From contig OX638372.1 of assembly GCA_951812925.1 (NCBI GenBank), positions 50,991,722 through 51,055,721 on the forward strand: 64,000 nt of DNA, read 5' to 3'. Origin of the DNA: Calliopum simillimum. Lineage: Eukaryota > Arthropoda > Insecta > Diptera > Lauxaniidae. Each line of letters starts with the position of its first letter. Positions within the stretch are counted from its first letter, which is position 1. The notes under the pieces were generated by a model. It was not told the origin of the DNA, ran no database searches, and was given only the letters and a program-made list of their open reading frames with translations. Made by a program: the position numbers and the translations under genes. Below are positions 1-10,779 of the stretch, one piece after another.

Positions 1-1354
1 TTAATCTCGATATCTTTGAAACTGAGGCTATAATTGAATTTTGACTTCCTAGATTGGCAAAATCTCACACTGTGCTCTGGTTGGGTGGTAACACACTTAA
101 GAAGATGCTCAAATGGCGGTTTTTCATGCATAATTACGTAAAAAGAATGGTATTTTGAAGGGCACAAAACAGTCTCAAACCTTGTGTGATCATTGGATCT
201 AGGGCCAATTAATATGTAAAAAATCACCTCCCGGTACAAAACTTGAACAATTGCGAAATTCGACCAAATTGCACAAATTTTGAGTGTTAATTGAAAAAAC
301 CGCTTCCGTTATTGAGCTTTAACTGTTGAAGCGGTATAGCGAATTGTTTGGAGCTTTCAGGATCTTTAACATAGGTGTTAAGACGTAAGAAAAACCGCAT
401 CCCGTTGATGTGTCTGATTCGCTAAATTTAGTGCATCACCCTCGAAAAACGATTTTTGAAGATATTGGGGGAGGCTATCGAAAAAAGTCAATTACCCAGA
501 CTGAAAAATACTTCTAATATATCTTAAATTGGTACTTCGCGGTGCAAAATAGAGTGCCTGATTTTTGAAAAATAGCTTGTTTTTTTTCGAAAAAAGTCAC
601 ACTTGGCAAACAATCATACTCCTACGAGTACCTATCTCCATTGAGGTTGTGAAAAGATAACAATGGACAGAGCGTTTTGGTAAAACCCATAGGAAGACAG
701 AAGTAGAGGAAAACTCAAAACTTAGGACAAAACAAAATGACTTTTGTAAAACAATGACTTATTGATCGAAATAGTTATAAAACATCTATTCAGGTCGTAC
801 GCTTCTAAGGAGTTGCACGATATTAGCGTTCAAATTCAGCATAAGAGTTGCCAATAATAGTAGATGGAAAAATCGTGTAGGTTGTAAGTAAAATGTAGTG
901 CTATTCTTAAGACATATCGTTCCAACTTGGAGAGATGGAAGGATATCTATTTTGTTCTCTGGCTAGTAAATTATGTCATGTCTATTTGTTCCCACATCCT
1001 TTCATTTAGCACTGCGATGTCCTGTCTCCATACGGTTTCAGCTACTCTACTGATCAACAAATTTCTATATGGTCATTGGGGAAAGCAATATTCTTCTTCC
1101 TGAGTCCTTCAGCTCCTGGTGCACTGAACCTCCACTAATCTTTTAGGGATAGGAAAGATTTACTCATTAAAGCTTAATAATGTTCGCGGATCACTTAAGG
1201 TATCGTTCCACACTGTTTAGGTATGCCCACCTTTCCAATACAGTACTTGAGCTTACTGATAGTGGAACGGAATATATTAACAAGGATCAACACTTCATGC
1301 AATGCTTATGGGATTTTTTTTCTTTAATTACAAAAACAACTTTTTCTCTTAAAG
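1..1354. other. AT-rich upstream/intronic sequence, no gene recognised
   Basis: No open frame here looks like a conserved protein and no splice-compatible upstream exon of the following gene could be fixed. An ORF starting at 1180 is in a different frame from the real exon and looks like chance. The stretch is probably intron or 5' flank of the gene whose exon begins at 1355, possibly with decayed repeat DNA. The acceptor at its right edge is preceded by a pyrimidine-rich run. Confidence 0.4.
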
Positions 1355-3184
1355 GTACACAAATAATGCCATGTTTACCAACCAACAAAAGATTCATTTG
1401 GAACAATTGCAAATACATCAGCAGCAACAATTTAAAATCCAAAGAAATCAATTGGTGCAACAAATTCGTGAACTACAGAAAATTCCAATTGGACAACCAG
1501 GCAGCCAACATATTGCTGGGCAACAGGAAAGCGAAACTAAGCAACAACAACAGCGACAAGAACTGCTTGGTAAATTAGCAGCGATTGAGAGACCACCTTC
1601 AGCAAGAACACCACAACCATCGCCACGACGTCCACTTAATGAAATCAATCAATATCAACAGAACTATGGAAATTCTTATAATAATTTTGATAATGATAAA
1701 GAAAACCATTTAAATATCAATTCGCAGACAACGCGTCGTCATAAATCACGTCCAGTGAAATTGGACTTAAAAATTGACAGTTTGTTACACGAGCGTGATC
1801 AGTTTTTGGGATTGTGCAGCAAAAATCGTTTTTACTCGAATCCAAACTATTCTGAACCATGGAAGGTCTTTTCACGGTAAGTGTCAAATAGTGGCTGATC
1901 TAGAATTTGTCTTTGGGTGGCTTAAGCATAAAGAAATATCGCCATCTCAATGTTACAACTAAATAGGTAACTCCTAAATTATTATTTTTGAGATAAATGG
2001 TCTATGATATTCTTCTTAGTTTGGTGCACAATCTGCTTTAACCAGAGTACTCTTAAGTGGCACCATTGCGAAGTTAGAAGAAAAAAACAAAACTAGAAAA
2101 GCCTTACTATCCCAAAACTAGAAAATTGGAGTTATTTGGTGTACAACTTAAAAACCGGAATTTTTTAGCTAAATTTGATGCTTTATTGTGGAAAAATGTT
2201 ACAATATATTTTATTCAAAGTATTGTCCATTGGAAGCTACAACATTTCCCCATCTTTCAGGCAGTTTATGAATTCCATCCCAAAAAAATTGCGCCGGTTG
2301 GCGGCCAAAAATGAATCGAGCCAATTTTCGATATCTTGAACTTAAGTGAACCGTATTCCTGATAGGGCATTCTGCATTGATCGGAACAAATGGTAGTCTA
2401 ATGGTGCAAGGTCTGGGCTATAAGGCGGGTGAGGCAAAATTTGTATAGATTTCCCATCCGTTGTTTTCCAGGTAATTTTAATTGTTGACGATAGAGTTGA
2501 GCATTAATGGTTTGGCCACCTGGCAACAGCTCATAATGGATCACACCTAGCTGGTCCTGACCAGGACGTTCTTTGTCTTCGACATCAAAATCACCACTTT
2601 TAAACCGTCGAAACCACTCACGACAACTTGATTCAGCTGGAGCATAGTCCCCATAAACTTCTACAAGCAAACTATGACTTTCCGCAGCAGTTTTCTTTGC
2701 AAAAAAATGACCCAACAGAACCTCCCGCAAATGCTGTCTTTTTCTCTAATTTTCGAAGTTATTCATCGTGAAAAATAATAATGATGCACACAAGATAAAA
2801 TTGTTTTGTTGACTGATTTTGACAGCTGTCAAATGTACCTTCAAAATGACATATATATACATAAAGTTCGAGCTTTCACGATATTTGTTAGTACGGACAT
2901 CCACCGTCAAATTTCGGTTTTTAAGTTGTACACCCAATACTCACAATAGTTCTAGTATTGAGGTGACGGTATATAACTGAACTTTTTAGTTTGGAGCTTC
3001 AACCCCTTGGATCCGCTACTGGCATTAACAACAAATAATAATATAAACTTATGTATTTATTTTTCTTCCTTACAGCATATCGGATAAACTTGCAACGGAA
3101 ATTGTTAATTCTGTTGAAGAAGATTTCACTATTGGTGTTTCAAAGTTTGTACAGGACTTTCTGGAATTAGAGACACAAACTTGA
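1355..3184 (+). CDS. 3' part of an unidentified gene (last two exons)
   Basis: Two exons join cleanly. The first, 1355-1876, follows a pyrimidine-rich acceptor ending AAAG and ends at a GTAAGT donor at 1877. The second, 3076-3184, follows a TTCCTTACAG acceptor and ends in TGA. Phases match: CG of an arginine codon plus C. The visible protein, about 210 residues, starts glutamine-rich and probably coiled (LEQLQIHQQQQFKIQ), has a proline/serine linker (PSARTPQPSPRRP), then a basic patch and a compact C-terminal region around SEPWKVFSRISDKLATEI ending in an acidic helix. An ATG at 1371 is available, but the open frame and acceptor upstream suggest it is internal and that 5' exons lie outside the window. 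I do not recognise the family. The C-terminal helix only vaguely recalls centriolar/ciliary scaffold proteins, which is a guess. The intron holds a mariner remnant. Confidence 0.65.
2133..2939 (-). mobile_element. Internally deleted mariner element (irritans-like)
   Basis: The ends are inverted repeats of about 29 bp containing GTGTACAACTTAAAAACCG and are flanked by TA. On the - strand, 2398-2730 encodes the transposase N-terminus, with the helix-turn-helix region around FAKKTAAESHSLLVEVYGDY and the FKSGDFDVEDKERPGQ motif. It then jumps to a late part of the protein (VIHYELLPGGQTINA), so most of the catalytic core is lost. Further pieces of the C-terminus lie between 2160 and 2400 with stops. 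At about 0.8 kb it is shorter than the usual 1.3 kb. It sits in the last intron of the preceding gene, antisense to it, and should be inactive. Confidence 0.85.
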
Positions 3185-3959
3185 ATCGATTCTTTATTGC
3201 AAGCGATTTTTTTCCCCCATTTAATCAATTCAATTAGTTAATTTTTTGATTTTCATCCATTTATGAATGCATAACATCTGTATATTTCTTATGTATCATA
3301 CAACTTTTATTTGTTAATTTTACGTCACTAAAAATTCAATGTATTGTACTTTTGGTTGTAAAATGTTACGATTTTTAGCTGAACTTCTAGTATCTTGTAA
3401 AGTTGTATAAAGTCTTTAAGAGTTCTGAAATCAAAGATTTTGGAATTCTTAAAAACTTAAGAGCCCTTGTTGTGATTCTGTGAGAAATTTAAAGAAAATT
3501 ATTGTTATTTTAAAATATCGATAATTTTCGTAAGCGATGCATTAATATCTGTGCTGTGTATTTTAAAGTTTTCACAGAAACTGAAGACCCAATGTTTGCA
3601 GAAATATTGTGCCGACAAAACTAAGAAGTTCAAAAGCTTTATAATCGAATTTGTAAAATTTTTTATTGTATTTTGTTTTTGTGTTGACTGTAATTGTAAT
3701 TTAATTGATAAAAAATAATAAATCAACTGCATGTTCAGGCAAACTTTTTATAAATATTTTGCTTAATGTGAAGAAATTCCAAATGATTGAGGCCTTACTA
3801 TTGATGCTCTCAGAAGGTATGAATTCATATAAAATCCGTGAGTAAAATTTACTAGTTTTGATTGTATTTTCTTATTTTTCATACATTGTGTTGAAAATTA
3901 GCCGTTTTAGGTAAATTTAGCATGTTTTGGCAACACTGAATTGTAAATTTAACGAAAAC
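3185..3959. other. 3' flank of the first gene, no gene seen
   Basis: AT-rich 3' UTR and flank. Candidate polyadenylation signals of the AATAAA type occur near 3715, but which is used cannot be told. ORFs here are short and chance-like. Confidence 0.4.
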
Positions 3960-4545
3960 CATACTTTGGGTAATATCAAATTCAACAAACATTGCCGACG
4001 TGTATAACTTCAACTGCGCAACATTGAACAACACGGTTTGTGTCTTATATTTAAATGGTTCTTGTACAATCTGATACTTATCTACAATGTTGATAGCATA
4101 GTTAAATTTAATCATAACCCACTTTGGGTAAATACCAAATTCAACAACCATTCATTACCAGCGTGTATAATTTCTTACGCGCAACATTGAATAATACGGT
4201 TTGTGTCTTACATTCAAACGGTTCTTGTACAATCTTATACTTATCTACAATGTTGATGGTATGCCAAAGTGGGTAAATACCAAATTCAACAACCATTACC
4301 GGCGTATATAATTTCAATTGAACAACATTGAACAATACGGTTTGTGTCTTATATTTAAATGGTTCTTGTACAATTTCATACTTGGCTACAATGTTGGTAG
4401 TATACCAAAGTAGGTAAGTACCAAATTCAACAACCATTACCGGCGGGTATAATTTCAACCGCGCAACATTGAACAATACGGTTTGTGTCTTATGTTTAAA
4501 TGGTTCTTGTACAATTTCATACTTAGCTACAATGTACTTATCTAC
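3960..4545. repeat. Tandem repeat array, unit about 140-165 bp
   Basis: Four diverged units carry, in order, CCAAATTCAACAACCATTAC, then an ACATTGAACAATACGG block, then TTTGTGTCTTATATTTAAA, then GGTTCTTGTACAAT. The GGTTTGTGTCTTA block recurs near 4036, 4198, 4338 and 4479, so spacing is about 140-163 bp. Long ORFs on the - strand here are only repeat translations (VVEFGIYP...IVQEPF). The same family, with a slightly different unit, forms a second array at 24.8-25.7 kb. Confidence 0.8.
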
Positions 4546-6091
4546 AATCTAAAAGTATGGAAGAATAACGTAAACGTAACGTAAGCGTAATAAATTCACC
4601 AGTGCCCCCTTCTTCTTCAGAACACGCGATTAATTATAGTAAAATCAACTATAATAGAATTAACTATTTTTATATCATGTTTTAGGCATTGTTCTAAAAT
4701 TTTTAACATATAGTCACTCTTATGTAAATTTAGCTTTTTCGTGTTATAAACGTTGCATTTGCTACTAAAACACATTAGATATAGCTGTCATACTTCTGGC
4801 ATAACTTTATTGAACTACTTTGTACAAGAAAATCACATAGTGCAACCAACCAACACTGAAAAATTTGCACTTTCGTGATTATGGCTTAAGAGTGACGATA
4901 TGTTATCTTTGATGACCACTAATGAAATTTTCTATTAAATATTTTTGTAGAATAATTTAACCCATTACAACCCGGTTTTCGAAAAAATAAAAATAAAAAA
5001 AAAGCCCGTAAAAATATGATATAATGGATTAATAAGTCAGAGAAAATTGTTCCTTGCGTGATTTCATGGCGAACTAGTATTGTCCAAAATGTAGTTTTAC
5101 AGCAGGAAGAAATTTTAGATATACGTTACTTTTGGGTATTTTATCTAAAAAAACACAGTATATAATTTTTTTTTTTTTTTTGATTTTATGTTCGATATAC
5201 AAGTTTTCTTTTATACCTTGATTCAAGACAAAAATTTTGATATATCGCACGACTCATTCCGAGCAATTCTGAGGTCGTAAGGAAATAAAAACAGCATCAA
5301 GCCGAGCTTTTGCATAAAACGGTGATGAGCGACCTCTAAATGACATTCAAAACATTTTGAAAATTCAACTCCCTTTTTTGACATCTTTTTCCGGATTTTT
5401 GGGTTTAGCATGGAACTTCTAGTGTCCCAAATGTACGATACGTATTCAATCGCTTGCAATTCCGCTACGTCATAAACACTTTGTCGCTAGCGATTTCTTA
5501 ATAGGAAATAGAACTTCAAAACCACTTAAAAAAAATAGTCGAAAATGAACTTAATTTAATTTATGCAATATTTGTGTTTGTGTATTCATAATCGCTAAGA
5601 AAATCCCATCACGTCATAAAGACTCACTTCAGAACCATGTTGTCCAATGAGCGACTTAGTCATCGACGCCATATGCAATTATTTTTGTTACGATTGCATG
5701 ATACCACACTCGATCTATTGTTATATAGATAACCACAGAAGCAGAGTTGGTAGCGTTTTTTGTATACTGTCTGGACACAATAATCCTTCCAGCAAGATGG
5801 AATATATAGATTGCTTAGTCCGCATTTATACTAGGAAATTCTATGAAAGAAATTTTTTTCTATTCTCTTTTGTGAATTTCTTCTGCGTTTACACACAAAA
5901 ATAAAAATTTTTTTGTACTATCAAATGTCATAAAAAAAGGAAACTACCCCATCACCACAACCACCACAGGTAGAGCGAATTCTATTTTACTATTTTTTAT
6001 TTAAGAGCTACTCCAATAGCTTTTCGAATCTTCAAAAGGTTCAAGGAATTATTTTGCCACTCGTAGAGTTATATTTCCAACACCAATCTTC
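4546..6091. other. Intergenic AT-rich DNA with scattered repeat fragments
   Basis: No gene is supported. A segment around 5440-5500 (AATCGCTTGCAATT..CGCTA..GTCATAAACA) recurs near 34830-34870, so it is a dispersed repeat. The 78-residue - strand ORF at 5223-5459 overlaps this repeat and is not credible as a host gene. Poly(T) runs occur near 5170. Confidence 0.4.
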
Positions 6092-6465
6092 AGGCCTGTT
6101 CCGTAATCCGCGTTGTTGCAATTACTTTTCACTAAGGAGGCTTTTTGAAGAAAATGGTGAGTCACATGATAAAAAGTATAAGAATATATCGTCGGGTTAA
6201 AACTACAACTAGACATCTACATTTTTGATTTTTTGAGTTAAGTATACAGAAACATGACGAAAAAACAGCTCTATGTCCCTGTCTCTTCGGTTTTTTGAAA
6301 TTAAGTCCTTATCCGATTTTATGCAAAAAAGTAGAAGTGGAAAACTACAAAATCCCATACGAAAATTAAATTTCAAAAAACTTAAAAAGCGGTTTTCTCA
6401 AAACATAAAAAATGTAGATGTCTAGTTGTAGTTTTAACCCGACGATATTTTGTCGAGAATCACAG
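6092..6465. mobile_element. AGGCCTGTTCCGTAATCCG-family element, split by another MITE
   Basis: The left end AGGCCTGTTCCGTAATCCGC and the following block (GGAGGCTTTTTGA, AAAATGG, TCACATGATAAAAAGTATAAGAA) match the ends of elements at 19484-20622 and 23096-23637. At 6185 it is interrupted by a second element and resumes at about 6449 with TTGTCGAGAATCACAGG, equivalent to TTGTGGAGAATTACAGG in the other copies. It is truncated after that. Confidence 0.7.
6186..6448. mobile_element. MITE with long inverted ends (ATATCGTCGGGTT family, copy 1)
   Basis: The first roughly 40 bp, starting ATATCGTCGGGTTAAAACTA, are repeated inverted at the end (TAGTTTTAACCCGACGATAT). The 263-bp unit has no coding capacity and is inserted inside the AGGCCTGTTCCG-family element. 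A closely related 253-bp copy lies at 56711-56963. Confidence 0.85.
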
Positions 6466-6589
6466 GCCTGCTTGTCGTTTTATGATGAATTAAGCCAACG
6501 GTCCATACAGTACGTCGAGTACGTCACGTCGTTTTTTTCGACAGACAGCTAAGTTAAAAATATAAGTTTATATCAAGTGCGACCCAATT

Positions 6590-7558
6590 AGTACGCAAAG
6601 ATCGTTTCTCGGTGACTACGGGACTTACGAGGGGGGAGGTGTCCTGATTGCTGTAAAAAATGTGTTTTCATGTAAACAAATTACGCTGCCTTTTCAGCAA
6701 CCTTACTCGGTTGATCAAATCATTATCAAAATCAGTCTTAGACATGATTTTGAACTGTTTGTAGTTGCTAGCTACATACCTCCGTCCAGCTGTTTTGATC
6801 TTTATAAAGTTCATTTGGAAAACTGCCGGAGTATATTGGATGCTTTGACACCCAATCAACATGTAATCATTACTGGAGATTGTAACCTTGGTAATTTTGT
6901 ATGGGATCTTGATTTCGATAACAAATATCTAACTCCATTTAATGTTACCAGCGATATTGAGACATTTCTCATCGATTTTTTTAGCCAATACGATTTGATT
7001 AAGATCAATAATGCCACCAATGATATTAATCGTATTTTAGACTTGATTTTTATTGATAAGGAGTTATCTATTATGATTGACGTTCCTAGTGCTCCTCTTT
7101 TTAAAAAATGAATTCACCATACTCCTGTTATTTTAGAAATGTCTATAGTATACTATCAAAAACTTAATTTATCTCAAAGATTTGTTTATGATTATAACCG
7201 GGTTAATATTGAGGCAATGAATTTTTATCTTGATTCATGTAATTGGGAATCATTGTTCTCTGGACTGGATCTCAAGTGCATGTATGAAACATTTTTAACT
7301 TATTTTAATGATGCCATTATTAATTTTGTTCCTTTAAAATCGGTGAGATTAAATAATAATCCTACATGGTTCAATAAGCGACTATGTAATCTTAAAAATA
7401 AGAAAAACAAAGCTTACAAGCGCTTTCTAAATTCTAAGGAAGATATGCGACTTAAATCCAATTATTTAATATGTCAATTCAATTTTGATACACTCAACAT
7501 ATTTCTCCATCGTGCATATTTATTATCTACCGAAGATGAATTGCAGACTAACAGTTAA
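6590..7558 (+). pseudogene. Endonuclease part of the non-LTR element
   Basis: One frame, interrupted by a TGA at 7109-7111 and ended by TAA at 7556, encodes an apurinic-like endonuclease (exo-endo-phosphatase fold), normally the nicking enzyme of the element. Visible motifs are GGGVLIAV, YIPPSS, ITGDCNLGNFVWD and ILDLIFID. The N-terminal catalytic region is absent through 5' truncation. The two halves (6662-7111 and 7139-7558) are in the same frame, so a single nonsense change divides them. Confidence 0.8.
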
Positions 7559-7613
7559 TCTTTCTGGTCCTATTTAAATAATAAAAAAAAAGACGAATGG
7601 GTTACCAAGTTTA

Positions 7614-9166
7614 ATGCACTACAAAAATGAATTCTCTGAGAATACTGATACCATTTGTAACTTTTTTGTGGCAAATTTCAAATCGGCATATACCAATAAT
7701 AGCTCTAATGTATCTGAACGCTCATTGCCTGATGTTATTTGCGATATTGGTAACGTTAGTATATCCGAATATGACATAGAACCTTCCCTTACAAATATCA
7801 AGGGAAAAATATCTGAAGGTCCTGATGGCATAGCACCCTATTTGTTAAAATATTGTGCTAATTCATTAGCTTATCCCTTGTATTTTATCTTTAATAAATC
7901 GCTTGCCAGCGGAATATTTCTCAATACTTGGAAAGTATCTCACATCGTCCCTATTCATAAGTCAGGTCCAAAACAGGACGTTTGTAACTATAGACCAATA
8001 TCTATAATCTGTGCAATACCTAAACTTTTTCAAAAAATCGTTTACGATAAAATTTCACCTTGTTTTGGCAATGTTTTGTCTGATCACCAACACGGATTCC
8101 GTGCTGGAAGACCAGCTGTTACTAATCTAGTATTATTTTCTAACTACTCATATTGTTACTTCCTTTGTAAATCGGTTGCAAACTGATGTAATCTTCACTG
8201 ACTTTGCTAAGGTCTTTGACAAGGCTAATATTGCATCATTGGTGTTTAAACTAGGCTATTTAGGCTTCCGTAGTGAATTCATTAATTGGCTCGAGTCTTT
8301 TCTGTGCAATCGGATTCAATTTGTAAAAATAAATTAATCACTATCACGTCCCATTAATGTGTCATCCGGTGTCCCACAGGGAAGCCATCTTGGCCCATAT
8401 TTTTGCTTTCCGTAAATGATCTTCCCGAGTTATTAAATATTCGCAGTGTCTGTTGTTTGCCGATGATTTAAAACTATATCGTTCCGTTAAATCTGAGCTT
8501 GATTGTAGTCCTTTACAATCTGACTTAAACGCAGTTGCCTCCTGTTGTTTGTCTAATAATCTTTGTCTTAATATCTCTAAATGTCAATCTATGTCGTTTT
8601 ATAGAACAAATACATCTCTCGTTTTTAATTATATTATTAATAATCTCACTCTTGAAAGAGTTTATTTTAAAAAAGATTTGGGAGTGATTTTTGATCGCCG
8701 TCTTACCTTTAAAGATCATATCGACTACGTTATATCCAAGGCATACTCTATGCTAGGATTTCTAAAGAGGAATTCCAAAGATTTTAGGAACCCTCGTACA
8801 ATCAAGCTACTGTATGACAGTTTGGTAAGACCATTTTTAGAATATTGCAGCGTTATTTGGAACCCCAGTTATACCTCGCACATTCAGAGAATAGAAAGGG
8901 TCCAGAAAGCTTTTACCAGATATCTTTTCTCCAAGTTGAATTGGCAAATCAGCAGACCTTCTTACTTAACACGCTGTGCATTGTTTAGTATGTATTCACT
9001 TGAATGTCGTCGCATAATGTATTCCGTTGTGTTCATTAGAGATTTTATTCATTGTAAAATTCATTGTCCCAATATTTTATTCAAGATAAATTTTTATTCG
9101 CCTCTTAGAAACCTTAGAGAGAGTTTTCACTTTCGATGTAATTTACTGAGAAGTAATTTTGCTTAG
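7614..9166 (+). pseudogene. Reverse transcriptase part of the non-LTR element
   Basis: Reverse transcriptase in three shifted pieces: 7614-8186, about 8145-8337, and 8453-9166. Palm motifs are visible (TDFAKVFD with the first aspartate, GVPQGS, FADDLKLY with the aspartate pair), followed by the KDLGVIFD and FLEYCSVIWNP thumb region of jockey/CR1-type enzymes. Several frameshifts make it inactive. Confidence 0.85.
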
Positions 9167-9453
9167 CAGGAACCCCTTGCGCATTGCCTTAGTATTACTA
9201 ATGTATTATTAGCTGATATAGACATTTTTCATAATTGTTCCAGAGATTGCTTTAAAAGTTATCTCTTTCTAGTTTTAAATCAAATTGGGGTACTTGAACG
9301 CTTTTAATTATAAGATCTCATTTATATGTATTTATGTTATTGTCATTTTTTAGTTAAGTAAATGTTGTCTAGTCTGTGAGAGATGTCATCTCTGTTTGAT
9401 ATTGAATAAATAAATAAATAAATTAATTTATTGTCAACAGCAACATCAATATG

Positions 9454-10088
9454 TCAAACGAAAAACGAATAAAAATAAAAAGCAATGTCAAAAAGTTTCA
9501 AATAACGAACAGAACGAAAGAGAATTTCCGAGTACGGCAAACTGTGTACTTTACGTTTTTCCCCTCTTGCCAACAAGCTGAAAGAATTTGTCAAAAAAAT
9601 TTCCTAGTGTAAATCCACACTTACCTCCAAGAAAAATGTACGGTTCGTAAATTGCGTACCCAAAGCGAATCGTTTTCGAACTCGGATTCCACTAACACAT
9701 GCATGTATTGAATGTGTAAACAAACAGTATTTATTTTTTTATTTGTCAAAATTTTTCTGGTTTCAATTTTTTTGTTAAATTTCTCGAATCTAGATTTTAT
9801 TATGTGATTCATCGCAAAGTTCTCGTATACAATGGCAGCAACCCAGGAGAGTACTTTCATTGTGATTTTATCCTGTGGCGTCCAACGTGGACTTGTTGGT
9901 AAGATTTTCCAACGCATCGAGGACAAGTGATTCAAGCTGATTCTGATGCCGTCGATTGAGCAAATGTGGAAATCAACGAATAGTCCACATAAAGTGAGCT
10001 GAAAACCAGCTATCTTTGACTGGGTCTGTGAATAAAGTGGTGGACATTCATAAAACAGTTTGGGAGTATCAGTGTCATTATTTTGCAT
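9454..10088 (-). CDS. Probable small two-exon gene, function unknown
   Basis: On the - strand an ATG at 10088 opens a 154-codon exon to 9625 that ends in GGAG/GTAAGTG. After a 47-nt intron with a CAAATTCTTTCAG acceptor the frame continues from 9577 for 40 codons to a TGA at 9454. The predicted protein is about 195 residues. The first 95 look protein-like (KLFYECPPLYSQTQSKIAGF, LSSMRWKILPTSPRWTPQDK, LSWVAAIVYENF). The rest is basic and low in recognisable features. I do not recognise the family. The gene starts 691 bp from xmas in divergent orientation, so they could share a promoter region. The intron is short for a fly, and the second exon could be wrong. The 3' end is 27 bp from the tail of a LINE insertion. 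Confidence 0.4.
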
Positions 10089-10779
10089 TTCCGAAGAGAT
10101 TAAGCTAGAAAGCTGAACAAAATTTTGTGAAATTCCAAAGTATATAATGGAAATATATATTGAAATATCTGATGTTAGCGAATTGAGTGTTATATAATTG
10201 AAATATGTAGTTTAATATGATAAAAATTTAATATAAATTAGTATTATACTAAAATGCAATCTTTTATTTAAATCAGTTCGTAAGGAGTCCAAATTTAGCG
10301 AAGCATAAACGAATCACTTTAACGATACGTAAACGTTACTATTTTGCGAGCTGCAGGCGTAGTACCAATACATAGAAATGACTACGTTTTTAATTCTACT
10401 GTTCTTATTCTAACGTTTAAGTTTACGGTTCGCAAAGCGGTACGTATACGAAGTCTTGTATGACTAATAGACTTCGCCAGCGTAACGCTTTCGTACCGGT
10501 TTTCTTAGAGGGTAGAGGTTGAACAAATGTTAATATTAAACTCTTTTAGCAATAATTCGCGTCCCTGAAACTTGATACAATTTTGATATTTTTATGTTAT
10601 CTTGCAACCCTGAAGCTCTCTAAACTTCGAGACTCGAAACAGCTGTTGGCATATATCATATTTTGGACGCGAAAAATATTTGCCAATTGTTCTTAAATAT
10701 TTATTGAATTTTTTTTGAAAAATAATCTAAATTGTTATTTATGTGCACTCGATAAACCACAAAAAAAACTAAATCAACA
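10089..10779. promoter_or_regulatory. Divergent intergenic region between the unknown gene and xmas
   Basis: This 691-bp AT-rich stretch separates two putative start codons pointing away from each other, so it should contain the xmas promoter and perhaps that of the - strand gene. No TATA box or other core element can be assigned confidently. A less AT-rich part near 10300-10510 has several CG-containing palindrome-like words (ACGTAAACGT, GGTACGTATACG). Confidence 0.35.

Larger units (their letters stand above)
6545..9427 (+). mobile_element. Degenerate non-LTR retrotransposon (CR1/Jockey-like)
   Basis: A 5'-truncated LINE. The endonuclease domain begins in mid-domain near 6550 (GGGVLIAV at 6637, then SYIPP, GDCNLG, LDLIFID). 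The reverse transcriptase follows in 7614-9166, with GPDGIAPYLLK, NYRPISI, HGFRAG, TDFAKVFD, SSGVPQGSHLGP, the FADD active-site box at 8453 and a C-terminal thumb with LLYDSLVRPFLEY. The frame is broken by stops at 7109 and 7556 and by shifts near 7620, 8145, 8340 and 8400. The 3' end is a (AATA)n tail at about 9404-9423, typical of target-primed insertion. It lies just downstream of the - strand gene ending at 9454. Confidence 0.9.

Noticed and set aside
1180..1578. 132-codon + strand ORF overlapping the first exon
   Set aside because: It is in a different frame from the exon that splices cleanly to 3076 and shows no protein-like features.
4141..4476. 111-codon - strand ORF with repeating VVEFGIYP/IVQEPF motifs
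   Set aside because: It is a translation of the tandem repeat array. No start or splice context supports a gene.
5223..5459. 78-codon - strand ORF with a protein-like look
   Set aside because: Part of it is a dispersed repeat seen again near 34.8 kb, and there are no splice sites or neighbours to support a gene.
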